NCBI GenBank assembly: GCA_017525855.1
Contig: JAFXSE010000121.1
Location: 7,317-71,316, forward strand
Length of the DNA stretch: 64,000 nucleotides
Direction: 5' to 3'
DNA from: Bacilli bacterium
Lineage (GTDB): Bacteria > Bacillota > Bacilli > RF39 > UBA660
The translations under genes were made by a program, and so were the position numbers. Positions 16,526-25,013 of this stretch are shown here, in pieces. A model generated the notes under the pieces. It saw only the letters and a program-made list of their open reading frames with translations. It had not been told where the DNA came from and ran no database searches. Position 1 is the first letter of the stretch. The number at the start of each line of letters is the position of its first letter.

Positions 16526-17485
16526 GTGTTTAGTATATCAAACGCTATTTGTTCAGATTACGCATTAGCTCAAATTTTAAGTATAATAAAAAGAATAATT
16601 GATTTAACTGGTATTATTGTCCCAATTTTATTAATAACAGGAAGTACAATCATCTTCGTAAAAGCAACGTTGAACCCAGATGACAATAAAATAACAAAAA
16701 ATATAGGTACCGCCATTGCAAGTGCAGTAATAACACTATTACTACCATTTATAATAAATACTGTAATGGAAGTAATTAGTACTTATGGAGATGTAGGAAT
16801 TAACGAAAACGGACAAAATACATTTCTAAATATTTCTGCGTGTTGGAATAATAGTGCTATAACTAATAGCAATATGACCCCTACTACCTATACAAACAAA
16901 AGTGTTTTTGAAGAATTCACTAATATGAATAAAAACAGAATATCACAAACTACAACTAATAACGTAAAACATAAAGAAAAAACAAAAACATACAATCAAG
17001 TAGTATTAGTAGGAGATTCTAGATTTTATGGACAAAGCAATTACAATTTAAAAAATGATAAAACAACTTATATAGCAAAATCAGGAGAAGGACTTGCTTA
17101 TTTAAAACAAATTACTTCTACTATGAAAACATATGATTCAGACAAAGCTGCCTTTGTTATTAATATGGGCGTTAACGATTTAGGTAATGTTAACAATTAT
17201 ATTTCTTATATTAATTCTTTAGCTACACAATTAAAAGGAACTGTTTATTATTTATCAGTTAATCCTGTAGACGAAGTAAAAGAAAAACAATATAAATATA
17301 CTGTTAAAAATTCAGACATTGATTCATTTAATCAAAAAATGAAAAATGAACTTAAAGGAGTTAAATATCTAGATAGTAATAGTTATTTAAAAGAAACAGG
17401 TTACTCCACCAGTGATGGAGTTCACTATACAAAAGATACATATACAAAAATATATAACTTTATTAGTAGTAAAGTTAAGAGTTAA
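16526..17485 (+). CDS. VirB2/TrbC-like membrane domain fused to an SGNH hydrolase
   Basis: 319 residues. The N-terminal about 85 residues have two transmembrane helices separated by a short polar loop (NPDDNKITKN), the layout of VirB2/TrbC pilin-like proteins at 37723 and 37101. The C-terminal domain (about 150-319) is an SGNH hydrolase: block I LVGDSR, block III GVNDLG and block V DGVHY. SGNH enzymes deacylate or deacetylate sugars and lipids; here the domain should face outside. AGGTGAT three bases before GTG at 16526 decides this start over the ATG at 16451. It stands alone with a strong terminator, some 8 kb from the secretion locus. Confidence 0.75.
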   Translation: MFSISNAICSDYALAQILSIIKRIIDLTGIIVPILLITGSTIIFVKATLNPDDNKITKNIGTAIASAVITLLLPFIINTVMEVISTYGDVGINENGQNTFLNISACWNNSAITNSNMTPTTYTNKSVFEEFTNMNKNRISQTTTNNVKHKEKTKTYNQVVLVGDSRFYGQSNYNLKNDKTTYIAKSGEGLAYLKQITSTMKTYDSDKAAFVINMGVNDLGNVNNYISYINSLATQLKGTVYYLSVNPVDEVKEKQYKYTVKNSDIDSFNQKMKNELKGVKYLDSNSYLKETGYSTSDGVHYTKDTYTKIYNFISSKVKS

Positions 17486-17522
17486 AAAAAGATTATATCA
17501 AATTACGATATAATCTTTTAAT
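17484..17522. terminator. Bidirectional terminator between SGNH and deacetylase genes
   Basis: Perfect 10-bp stem AGATTATATC/GATATAATCT with a 7-base loop. There are seven T on the minus side and TTTTAATTT on the plus side, so it serves both convergent genes. Confidence 0.85.
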
Positions 17523-19092
17523 TTACCATTTGTTTAAAATCCTCCATAGTTATACTACTAACAATTGGATATCTTGGTATTAAATATTTGTTACTATTTC
17601 TAGTAGCTTTTCTACTTCCACCAACAAACGCTAGTTTAAATCCTAAATCCTTAATTGCCTGAATAGCCGTATCACTATAATTATAGAAAGGAAAACAGAA
17701 TGAAGTATTATCACCTATAATATCAAGAGATTTTTTTAAATCGGCTTTAGCTTGCTCATAATTTGCACATACTAATTGTCCTTTGCCACAAGTTCCATAT
17801 AAGTGCATATCATAAGTATGCGACTGAATATCCAAATAACTTGACCTATAATTCGCAATATCCCACCATCCAGCTATTAAAAATAATGTAGCATGCATCT
17901 TATACTCTTCTAAGAGAGGATTCAATTTATTACCATTATGCTTACCGGTACCCATTGCTCCATCATCTACAGTAATTAAAACACTTTTTTCTGGTAAATC
18001 AATTTCACCATACATCCATTGCTTAAATTCTTTCATAGTTAAAGTCTTAAAATTATTATCTTTTAAGTATTGTAAATGTTGTCTAAATTTACTTACTTCT
18101 AAACAAATTGTTTCATTGCAAGATTCACCTAAAGATGAATCAAAGAAAAAATGATAATTAAGAACAGCTATTTTAGTAGCTTTCTTATCATATATTTCTT
18201 TCCCCTCTACCATTTGTTTAAATATATCCATACTAGTATTATTAGTTACTTTATAACGATTATGTTCTTCTTTAGTAGAAGCTTTATTATTATTGTTAAA
18301 TTTTAAATCACTGCCATATCTATATAATGTATATAAAAGTCCATCTACTTTTTCTTTACTATCAGTTGTAAGTAAAATATTATTTCCCTTAAGCCTAATA
18401 TTTCCTTTTAACCATTCATTATATTCATCAATAGTTAATAAATTATAATTGTTTTCTTTAATATATTTAAACTCTTCTTCCACATTATTTTTACTTATAC
18501 AATTATCACAATCTCCTACTTCGTAATCAAAAACACTTACCAAACTACTTTCTTGCTCATCTGTATTATTACTATCAACAACTTTATCATCTTTAGACTT
18601 TTTTATCTGCATTAAATTATCAAAATAATTAACATAGTAATACTTATCATCCATATATAAAATAGGTAAAGATACTTTTTTAGATAATGAAAAACTTTCT
18701 TTTCCATCCATTAACATGGTAACTTTATTTTTTACTATATTTTTATTAAATACTAAATAATTATTAAAACTATTTTTTTTCTTAGTATCATCTTCTACAT
18801 CTTTATAATAAACATAAAAATCTCCATTTGAAACTTCAAAATATTTATTTTTTAAAGTCAAATTCTTTTTACTCTTTAATTGTAGCTTAACACCTTTTTT
18901 TACAAAACCAATCTTTTCATTATTTTTATCATATATATTAGCATCATGAACTACTATAACATTATTATTATAATGCTTTTTAATACTCTTTAAGGTTAAT
19001 TTATTAAACAGCATATAACCAACAACAATACATATAACAAAAGCAACTATAAGAACTATCAGTACACTCTTTTTAAGCCTTTTCTTTTTCAT
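17518..19092 (-). CDS. Membrane-anchored polysaccharide deacetylase
   Basis: 524 residues: one N-terminal transmembrane helix (about 8-30), an extracellular region of about 220 residues with an SH3b-like start (NNEKIGFVKKGVKLQL), and a C-terminal NodB-type deacetylase domain. Within that, ITVDDG (catalytic Asp pair) lies near residue 376, SHTYDMH provides the HxxxxH-type metal histidines near 435, and SFCFPFYNYS matches the RxxP region. Such enzymes remove N-acetyl groups from peptidoglycan or other surface glycans. A second GNIRLKGNNILLTTD stretch near 240 looks like an inactive partial copy of the domain. AGGTGAT upstream selects the ATG at 19092. Confidence 0.85.
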   Translation of the reverse strand: MKKKRLKKSVLIVLIVAFVICIVVGYMLFNKLTLKSIKKHYNNNVIVVHDANIYDKNNEKIGFVKKGVKLQLKSKKNLTLKNKYFEVSNGDFYVYYKDVEDDTKKKNSFNNYLVFNKNIVKNKVTMLMDGKESFSLSKKVSLPILYMDDKYYYVNYFDNLMQIKKSKDDKVVDSNNTDEQESSLVSVFDYEVGDCDNCISKNNVEEEFKYIKENNYNLLTIDEYNEWLKGNIRLKGNNILLTTDSKEKVDGLLYTLYRYGSDLKFNNNNKASTKEEHNRYKVTNNTSMDIFKQMVEGKEIYDKKATKIAVLNYHFFFDSSLGESCNETICLEVSKFRQHLQYLKDNNFKTLTMKEFKQWMYGEIDLPEKSVLITVDDGAMGTGKHNGNKLNPLLEEYKMHATLFLIAGWWDIANYRSSYLDIQSHTYDMHLYGTCGKGQLVCANYEQAKADLKKSLDIIGDNTSFCFPFYNYSDTAIQAIKDLGFKLAFVGGSRKATRNSNKYLIPRYPIVSSITMEDFKQMVN

Positions 19093-19133
19093 TTTTATCA
19101 CCTAATAAACAATATATTTACATATGAAATATT

Positions 19134-19685
19134 CTATATAAATACTCCTTCTTCTTTCTTATACATGTTGCTAAACATTTTAGTTCCCATAAATTTAGGA
19201 ATTTGTACTACTTTCCCCTCTTCTAAACTCTTTTTAACATCTATAACTCTTTGATTTTTAGAACCTTTATAATATAAATCTAAACTAAATTGATCTATTA
19301 AGAATTCACCATCAACTAAAACATCAACTTCTTCTAATAGTTTTTTCATATTATTATTTTTTATTACATCTTCAAACAAATATCCTGTATAACACCAAAC
19401 ATTCATACCTAATGAATGGGCAGTTTTTGCGAGTTCTAAACACTCAAGAGGCTGAACCATAGGATCTCCTCCAGATAACGTTATACCATCTTGACCTTTC
19501 AAATTACAAATTTCATTTTTTACTTCATCGATATCTACTAAAAAACCACCTTTAAAATCATGAGTACTTGGATTATGGCAAAAAGGACAGTGATGAGGAC
19601 ACCCTTGGGTCCAAACCACTGTTCTTATACCTTCTCCATCAACAATACTATCACTTTGTAATGAGCTTGCTAAACGGATTTTCAT
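19134..19685 (-). CDS. nrdG: Anaerobic ribonucleotide reductase activating protein
   Basis: 183 residues with the NrdG radical SAM motif CPHHCPFC preceded by VWTQG and followed by HNP, near residues 29-36, and SGGDPM near 75. It uses SAM and a [4Fe-4S] cluster to make the glycyl radical of NrdD. It begins two bases after the small NrdD-tail gene, so nrdD, the tail gene and nrdG are one operon. Confidence 0.95.
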   Translation of the reverse strand: MKIRLASSLQSDSIVDGEGIRTVVWTQGCPHHCPFCHNPSTHDFKGGFLVDIDEVKNEICNLKGQDGITLSGGDPMVQPLECLELAKTAHSLGMNVWCYTGYLFEDVIKNNNMKKLLEEVDVLVDGEFLIDQFSLDLYYKGSKNQRVIDVKKSLEEGKVVQIPKFMGTKMFSNMYKKEEGVFI

Positions 19686-19687
19686 AA

Positions 19688-19870
19688 TTATTTTCCTTTA
19701 GATGGTTTATTTTCAGGACAAAGTCCCACAGTTGAATGTTTAACACGATCTTTTTCTTCAGCTCTCTTACCATTATTAAAACGATCAACTGTTCCTACTA
19801 AATATCCTGTAATACGACGAATTCTTTCAAATCCTATTCCTTCACCAATTTTTCTTTCTTCACTTTTCAT
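19688..19870 (-). CDS. Stand-alone NrdD C-terminal glycyl radical domain
   Basis: 60 residues containing ERIRRITGYLVGTVDRFNNG, which corresponds to the extreme C-terminus of single-chain class III reductases where the glycine of the RxxGY motif carries the radical; a DRVKH end also matches. It is a separate gene with a strong GAGAGGAG site, 40 bases after the stop of the large NrdD chain, which lacks this segment. The arrangement implies that the radical glycine is supplied in trans, as GrcA does for pyruvate formate-lyase (analogy, not shown). Confidence 0.75.
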   Translation of the reverse strand: MKSEERKIGEGIGFERIRRITGYLVGTVDRFNNGKRAEEKDRVKHSTVGLCPENKPSKGK

Positions 19871-19909
19871 AATAATACTCCTCTCTTTTTTTTATTCTTG
19901 TTTTTTTAT

Positions 19910-22198
19910 CTATCTACCACAGCAAGTAAGACTTGCGTTTCGAACCCTTTCAATACTTACACCTTCATTTTCATGACGTCCACATCCAGGACAAACATCA
20001 CCAATTACACCAGTATATCCACAAACTGGATCTCTATCAACCGGATGATTAATAGCACCATATCCTATACCATTATCATGCATTACACGAACAATTTTTT
20101 CAAAAGCTTCTACATTAGTAGCAGTATCACCATCAAGTTCAATATAACTAATATGTCCACCATTAGTAAGCGCATGATAAGGTCCTTCAATTTTTAATTT
20201 ATCTACTATTGAAATATCATAATATACTGGAACATGGAATGAGTTAGTATAATAATCTCTATCTGTAACACCTGGAATAATTCCATATATTGATTTATCA
20301 ATATTTGTAAATCTTCCACTTAATCCTTCTGCAGGTGTTGCAATTAAAGAGAAATTCAATTTATACTCCTCTGCATATTTATCAGTAACGCTTCTCATAT
20401 GTTTAATTATTTCATATCCTAATTTTCTTGCTTTTTCGCTTTCACCATGATGTTCACCAATCAAAGCTTTTAATGTTTCTGCAAGACCTATAAATCCTAT
20501 AGTCAAAGTACCATTTTTTAAGATAGGTCTAAGTCTAGAATTATTTTTAAGTCCCTTAGAATCTATCCAAACACCTTGTCCTAATAAGAATGGAAAATTA
20601 TAAACCTTTTTACTACATTGAATTTCAAATCTTTCAAGTAATTGATCCTTAACTAATTCCATAACCTCATCTAATTCCTTGTAGAAACCATCCATATCTG
20701 TTTTCTTATTAGAAACAATTCCATATTTAATACCAAGTCTAACCAAGTTAATTGAAGTAAACGATAAATTACCTCTACCAGATACAATTTCTTTACTAGG
20801 ATTAGCTACATTAGCCATAACTCTAGTACGACAACCCATATAAGCCACTTCAGTACGATAATCACCTTTTTTATAATATTGTAAATTATATGGTGAATCT
20901 ATAAATGAGAAATTAGGGAATAATCTCTTAGCTGATACACGACAAGCAAGTTTAAACAAGTCGTAATTAGGTTCTCCCTCATTATAATTAATTCCTTCCT
21001 TAACCTTGAAAATAGAAATAGGAAATATAGGAGTTTCTCCTTTACCAAGACCAGCATCAGTAGCTAGCAAATAATTTTTCATAACCATTCTACCTTCACA
21101 TGATGTATCAGTACCAAAATTAATTGAAGAGAATGGTACTTGAGCACCAGCTCTAGAATGCATTGTATTTAGATTATGAATAAACGCTTCCATTGCCTGA
21201 TAAGTAATTCTATCAGTCTTATCATAAGCTTTTTTATAAGATAATCTAAATATTCTCTCTAAAACATCACTATTTTGATAAAAACTTTCAAATTCGCCTA
21301 TATCAAACTCTATACTATCCAATTTATCAATTTGTTTAACAATATTATCAAATTTAACTAATCCTAAGAAACCATCTAATTCTAAATAATCATATAACAT
21401 TTGTTTAAATTGTTTTTTAAATGTTTTTAAAACTCCTGGAGCCATAAAATAATCAAAAGCTGGAAGAGATTGTCCACCATGTTGATCATTTTGGTTTGAT
21501 TGAATAGCTATAGCAGCAAGAGCTGCATAACTAATAATATCATTAGGACATCTTAAATGACCATGTCCAGTTGAAAAACCATCTTTAAACAAATCATTTA
21601 AATCTATTTGACAACAAGTAGTAGTACCCATTGGTAAGAAATCCATATCATGAATATGAATCATACCACTATCATGTGCTTCTGCAAATCTATTTTGCAT
21701 TTGATATGATTTTGCAAATTCTTTAGCAAGAGTTGATCCATATTGAAGCATAGTCCCCATAGCTGTATTACCATCAACATTACCATTTTCTCTTTTGGCA
21801 TCCTCATCTTTAGCATCTTTTAATGTTAAAGCTTCGATTGCCTTAGTTAATTTATGATATCTAGCTTTAAATATCTTTCTAGATTCGTTTCTTCTTTCCC
21901 TATATATAGCAAAAGATTCTTTTACATCATTATAACCAAGTTTATCAAGATTCTTTTCTATTAAATCTTGAATATCCTCAATTTTAATAAATTCAACATT
22001 ATTATAATCTTTTTCTATTTCACTAATTACAGCTTCATAAACCTTATTAGCATCTTCTACTGTATAAGTATTTTCACTAACAAGTCCATCAAAGCCTTTT
22101 TTTATTGCTACTGCAATTTTTTCACCTTGAAATCCAACTTTTTTTCCATCCCTTTTAACTACCTTTAAATCAGGATTCTTTTTTATAGTCGTACTCAT
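19910..22198 (-). CDS. nrdD: Anaerobic ribonucleoside-triphosphate reductase, large chain without glycyl radical tail
   Basis: 762 residues. An N-terminal ATP cone (about 8-100, VKRDGKKVGFQGEKI) is followed by the barrel with CCQIDL, DQHGGQ and AYMGCRTR, which holds the active-site cysteine. The C-terminus has DPVCGYTGVIGDVCPGCGR, the zinc-site region, but then ends with IERVRNASLTCCGR. The usual RITGYL glycyl radical motif is missing and is found on the next small gene. The enzyme reduces ribonucleotides to deoxyribonucleotides under anaerobiosis. GGAGG before the ATG at 22198 sets this start. Confidence 0.93.
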   Translation of the reverse strand: MSTTIKKNPDLKVVKRDGKKVGFQGEKIAVAIKKGFDGLVSENTYTVEDANKVYEAVISEIEKDYNNVEFIKIEDIQDLIEKNLDKLGYNDVKESFAIYRERRNESRKIFKARYHKLTKAIEALTLKDAKDEDAKRENGNVDGNTAMGTMLQYGSTLAKEFAKSYQMQNRFAEAHDSGMIHIHDMDFLPMGTTTCCQIDLNDLFKDGFSTGHGHLRCPNDIISYAALAAIAIQSNQNDQHGGQSLPAFDYFMAPGVLKTFKKQFKQMLYDYLELDGFLGLVKFDNIVKQIDKLDSIEFDIGEFESFYQNSDVLERIFRLSYKKAYDKTDRITYQAMEAFIHNLNTMHSRAGAQVPFSSINFGTDTSCEGRMVMKNYLLATDAGLGKGETPIFPISIFKVKEGINYNEGEPNYDLFKLACRVSAKRLFPNFSFIDSPYNLQYYKKGDYRTEVAYMGCRTRVMANVANPSKEIVSGRGNLSFTSINLVRLGIKYGIVSNKKTDMDGFYKELDEVMELVKDQLLERFEIQCSKKVYNFPFLLGQGVWIDSKGLKNNSRLRPILKNGTLTIGFIGLAETLKALIGEHHGESEKARKLGYEIIKHMRSVTDKYAEEYKLNFSLIATPAEGLSGRFTNIDKSIYGIIPGVTDRDYYTNSFHVPVYYDISIVDKLKIEGPYHALTNGGHISYIELDGDTATNVEAFEKIVRVMHDNGIGYGAINHPVDRDPVCGYTGVIGDVCPGCGRHENEGVSIERVRNASLTCCGR

Positions 22199-22249
22199 AT
22201 TTACCTCCACACATCATTAGTACTACTCTGTAATACTCCTTACATTTTG

Positions 22250-22278
22250 ATTTTAGTCTAACAATTATCATTTTGCAA
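22250..22278 (-). promoter_or_regulatory. Promoter of the nrdD operon
   Basis: TTGCAA at 22273-22278 and TAAAAT at 22250-22255 with 17 bases between, about 50 bases before the nrdD start. I saw no convincing NrdR box next to it. Confidence 0.65.
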
Positions 22279-22592
22279 TAGCTATTTTATTACTTTTTTT
22301 TACCCTTTTTTTAAAACCTTTATTTTAAGCCATTTTATGAAAAAATTTTTTTGTTCGATTTACGACAATTTACACAAAAAACTAAAAAAGCATATTCTAA
22401 AAAAAATATACTTTTCATTTTTTAAAACAATCTGTTTTATTAAAATCCTTTAAAAATAAAGAAAATAAAATGATAGGTGGTTTGAAAAACATGTAAAACA
22501 TAAATAATGTTTTTTTAACTTTTCTTATTTTCTAACCGTCCTTTTTCTCAAAAAGTGCACAAAATAAGCAAAAAAATAGCTTTACATATCTC
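22279..22592. other. Intergenic region between nrdD and the DUF3603 gene
   Basis: About 310 bases of AT-rich sequence with no reading frame I can support. It holds long T tracts and two weak hairpins: AAAACAT/ATGTTTT at about 22493-22513 and a long-loop AAATAAG/CTTATTT just after the DUF3603 stop. The latter may end that gene's transcript. Confidence 0.5.
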
Positions 22593-23252
22593 CTACTTAT
22601 TTACGTATAATTTATGAGAAAGATTTAAAATAAAATTGAGCTTATTTCTATATATAGAATTAGTAGAATTTATACAATTAAGTAACCTTTCATACTTTTG
22701 TTTATAAGTAGTATTATCATAACCAAAGCATTCTGTATATAAATATGTCAGTTTAGTATAATCTTTACTTTTATATGTATATATTAAATCCTTTTCTATA
22801 AAATTATTTTTCTTTGCATCTACCCTTGTTAATAAGTTATCATTAAAAGCTATACTTCTTTTCTCATAACTAACAGCATATAAAGTCATTGTTTGTGATA
22901 TTTCTAATACCTCTTCTTCTTCATCTAATAGTAAACTACTTTTATATATTACTTTACCATTATTATTTAATTCAAAGCCATAACATCTTTCTCCATTAGT
23001 AAATAGAAAACAATATTTAACTATCTCATCAGCACCATCAGTAAATATTAATGTTTTATTCTCTATCTCTTTTAGAAAATTTTCAGAAAAAGTTACTTCT
23101 TTAGTTAACAAGTCATCAATTACATTACTTTCTACATAATATAATGGTATTCTTTTAATATGTTCAACAATATCCTTATTATCCCATTCAAAAAACTCAT
23201 AGATTCTATCTCCATCCATAAAATTAAGTAATATATCGTAAATATATACCAT
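22593..23252 (-). CDS. DUF3603 family protein
   Basis: 219 residues. The start VYIYDILLNFMDGD, followed by FFEWDNKDIVEHIKRIPLYYV, and the central TNGERCYGFELNNNGKV...SSLLLDEEEEVLE match the pattern of DUF3603, a conserved family of unknown function in Bacilli. No signal peptide or membrane segment is present. The ATG at 23252 follows AAGGAAAGTGAT, which is formed by the last codons of the small membrane protein gene upstream; translation of the two is likely coupled. Confidence 0.7.
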   Translation of the reverse strand: MVYIYDILLNFMDGDRIYEFFEWDNKDIVEHIKRIPLYYVESNVIDDLLTKEVTFSENFLKEIENKTLIFTDGADEIVKYCFLFTNGERCYGFELNNNGKVIYKSSLLLDEEEEVLEISQTMTLYAVSYEKRSIAFNDNLLTRVDAKKNNFIEKDLIYTYKSKDYTKLTYLYTECFGYDNTTYKQKYERLLNCINSTNSIYRNKLNFILNLSHKLYVNK

Positions 23253-23256
23253 AATA

Positions 23257-23460
23257 TCACTTTCCTTTCTTAAATATTGAAAAAAACAAAAATAATAATC
23301 CAAAAATAAACGTATAACATTCTTTATGTCTAATTAAAAATAAAAACCATTCTTTAAAATCATAAATAAAACTAAAAAGACTACTATAAAGAATAATATA
23401 AAAAGATCCAACTATTAACAAAAATAATCCACAAAAAAACAGAATTACTCTAAGCACCAT
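23257..23460 (-). CDS. Small two-helix membrane protein
   Basis: 67 residues with two hydrophobic helices (about 4-30 and 48-63) joined by a short charged loop containing DFKEW. I do not recognise the family. It ends KKGK, and those codons supply the ribosome binding site of the DUF3603 gene four bases later, so the two form an operon. The start has GGTGAT directly before it. Confidence 0.55.
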   Translation of the reverse strand: MVLRVILFFCGLFLLIVGSFYIILYSSLFSFIYDFKEWFLFLIRHKECYTFIFGLLFLFFSIFKKGK

Positions 23461-23517
23461 ATCACCATTAAAATTTATGAGTAACCTAATTATAGTATAC
23501 TTTTAAAAAATTTTTTT

Positions 23518-23555
23518 ATACAAAAAAGATACTAGTTATCAAAACCAGTATCTTC
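23518..23555 (-). terminator. Terminator of rmuC
   Basis: Stem AAGATACT/AGTATCTT overlapping the rmuC stop region, followed on the minus strand by TTTTTTG. Confidence 0.7.
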
Positions 23556-24623
23556 TAACTCTTTTATTTCAACACTATTAATAGCCTGAAACTTTTTTGA
23601 TAATTTATCTGTTGTAATACTAAAGCTTTCCACATCCTTATTAACTGTTTGAATGCTCCTTGACAGTTTATCCCATCTTTCCTTATAACGTGAAAACTCA
23701 ATTCCCAACTTATTCAACTCCTCATGTATTACTCTTGTATATTTATCTCTTTCAATATTCTTAATAATCATTTCTACAACAGTTAAGGTTGATATTAAAG
23801 TAGTTGGACTAGTAAGCCATACTCGTCTTTTATAAGCATAATCAATAACATCTTGATGATAAGCATTAATTTCTGCAAAAATAGCCTCTGCTGGTAAAAA
23901 AAGAATTGCCTGATCAGAAGTTTCACCAGGTATAATATACTTACTACTTATAGCATCAATATGCTTTTTAACGTCACTTTTAAACATTTTTTCATAAGTA
24001 GCTCTCTCTTCTTTAGAAATACTATGACTTAACATTTTTTGATAATTTTCAAGAGGAAACTTGGAATCTATTGCAATAGTACCAAGTGGTTCAGGAGCAA
24101 ATAAAACAGAATCAGCAATAACACCAGTACTCAAAGTATACTGCATTCTATAAATTTTATCATTTTTGTCCCCAAAGATTGTTGATAAAATATGATGTAA
24201 GTTAACCTCCCCAAAAATACCTCTACTTTTCTTATCAGTAAGTATACTTTCCAATGATACTATATCACCAGACAAAGTTTCAATCTTCTTTTGAGCTTCA
24301 TCTATCTTACTTAATCTCTCTAACACATTTGTAAATGTTTTATTAGTTTTTTCAAAATTTTGATCAAGTCTTTCATTTACTTTTTCATTAATTAGCATTA
24401 ATCTCTTTTCTACATTTTCATTTAATGAATTAAAATCTTTATTTAAATTATTATTCAACCCCTCTTTAAAAGAAGCAAGCTCCTTCATCATAGAAACTTC
24501 AAACCTACCAAGTCTTTCAGTTATATTAGCATCATTAATTTTATTAGTTCTATTTTTTATTAAACTAACAATTAATAAGATAAGTACTAAAGTAAGTAAA
24601 ACTATAATTATTATATTTATCAC
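23532..24623 (-). CDS. rmuC: DNA recombination protein RmuC homologue
   Basis: 363 residues: an N-terminal membrane helix (about 2-21), a long coiled coil (about 35-130) and the RmuC core with RGIFGEVNLHHIL, DSKFPLENY and LPAEAIFAEI, ending in VEMIIKNIERD. RmuC family proteins limit inverted-repeat-stimulated rearrangement in E. coli and resemble nucleases. GTG is used as start at 24623 with GAGGA upstream. The gene is a single-gene unit with its own terminator. Confidence 0.9.
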   Translation of the reverse strand: MINIIIIVLLTLVLILLIVSLIKNRTNKINDANITERLGRFEVSMMKELASFKEGLNNNLNKDFNSLNENVEKRLMLINEKVNERLDQNFEKTNKTFTNVLERLSKIDEAQKKIETLSGDIVSLESILTDKKSRGIFGEVNLHHILSTIFGDKNDKIYRMQYTLSTGVIADSVLFAPEPLGTIAIDSKFPLENYQKMLSHSISKEERATYEKMFKSDVKKHIDAISSKYIIPGETSDQAILFLPAEAIFAEINAYHQDVIDYAYKRRVWLTSPTTLISTLTVVEMIIKNIERDKYTRVIHEELNKLGIEFSRYKERWDKLSRSIQTVNKDVESFSITTDKLSKKFQAINSVEIKELEDTGFDN

Positions 24624-24682
24624 ATAACCACATCCTCAACTATTTCAATATACCACACGAACAAAAATTCGTCAATCGTTTT

Positions 24683-24952
24683 TTACATTTGTAAATATGA
24701 TTGATATCCACCATCTAAAGTATAAACATTATATCCTTTACTAACTAAATAATTAGAAACTTTATAACTTCTATAACCATGATCACAATAAATTACATAT
24801 TTTTTATCTTTATCTAAATATTGTTCTGGCATCAATAAAAGCTTATTTTCAACTATATTTATACTTCCAGGAATATGCCCACTTAAATACTGAGATTCAC
24901 TTCTTATATCAATAATTATTTTATCACCAATATTATTTAACTGTATATTCAT
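24683..24952 (-). CDS. Rhodanese-like domain protein
   Basis: 89 residues forming one rhodanese domain: DIRSESQYLSGHIPGSINI at about 16-34 and the active-site loop CDHGYRS with the persulfide-forming cysteine near residue 60, then GYNVYTLDGGY. It transfers sulfane sulfur or binds it; the partner is unknown. AGGTGAT three bases before the ATG. It lies between the terminator of the secretion locus and rmuC. Confidence 0.88.
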   Translation of the reverse strand: MNIQLNNIGDKIIIDIRSESQYLSGHIPGSINIVENKLLLMPEQYLDKDKKYVIYCDHGYRSYKVSNYLVSKGYNVYTLDGGYQSYLQM

Positions 24953-24977
24953 TATATCACCTCATAGTATTATAGAA

Positions 24978-25008
24978 CAAAATAAAAGATATGTTTAGGA
25001 CATATCTC
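24978..25008 (-). terminator. Terminator at the end of the Tad/type IV secretion locus
   Basis: Perfect 8-bp stem AGATATGT/ACATATCT with a 5-base loop, then TTTTATTTTG on the minus strand, right after the stop of the last gene. Confidence 0.75.
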
Positions 25009-25013
25009 TATTT

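Noticed and set aside
22279..22592. NrdR boxes or a riboswitch before nrdD
   Set aside because: No pair of NrdR-like palindromes and no conserved RNA fold could be made out; only AT-rich sequence with weak hairpins.
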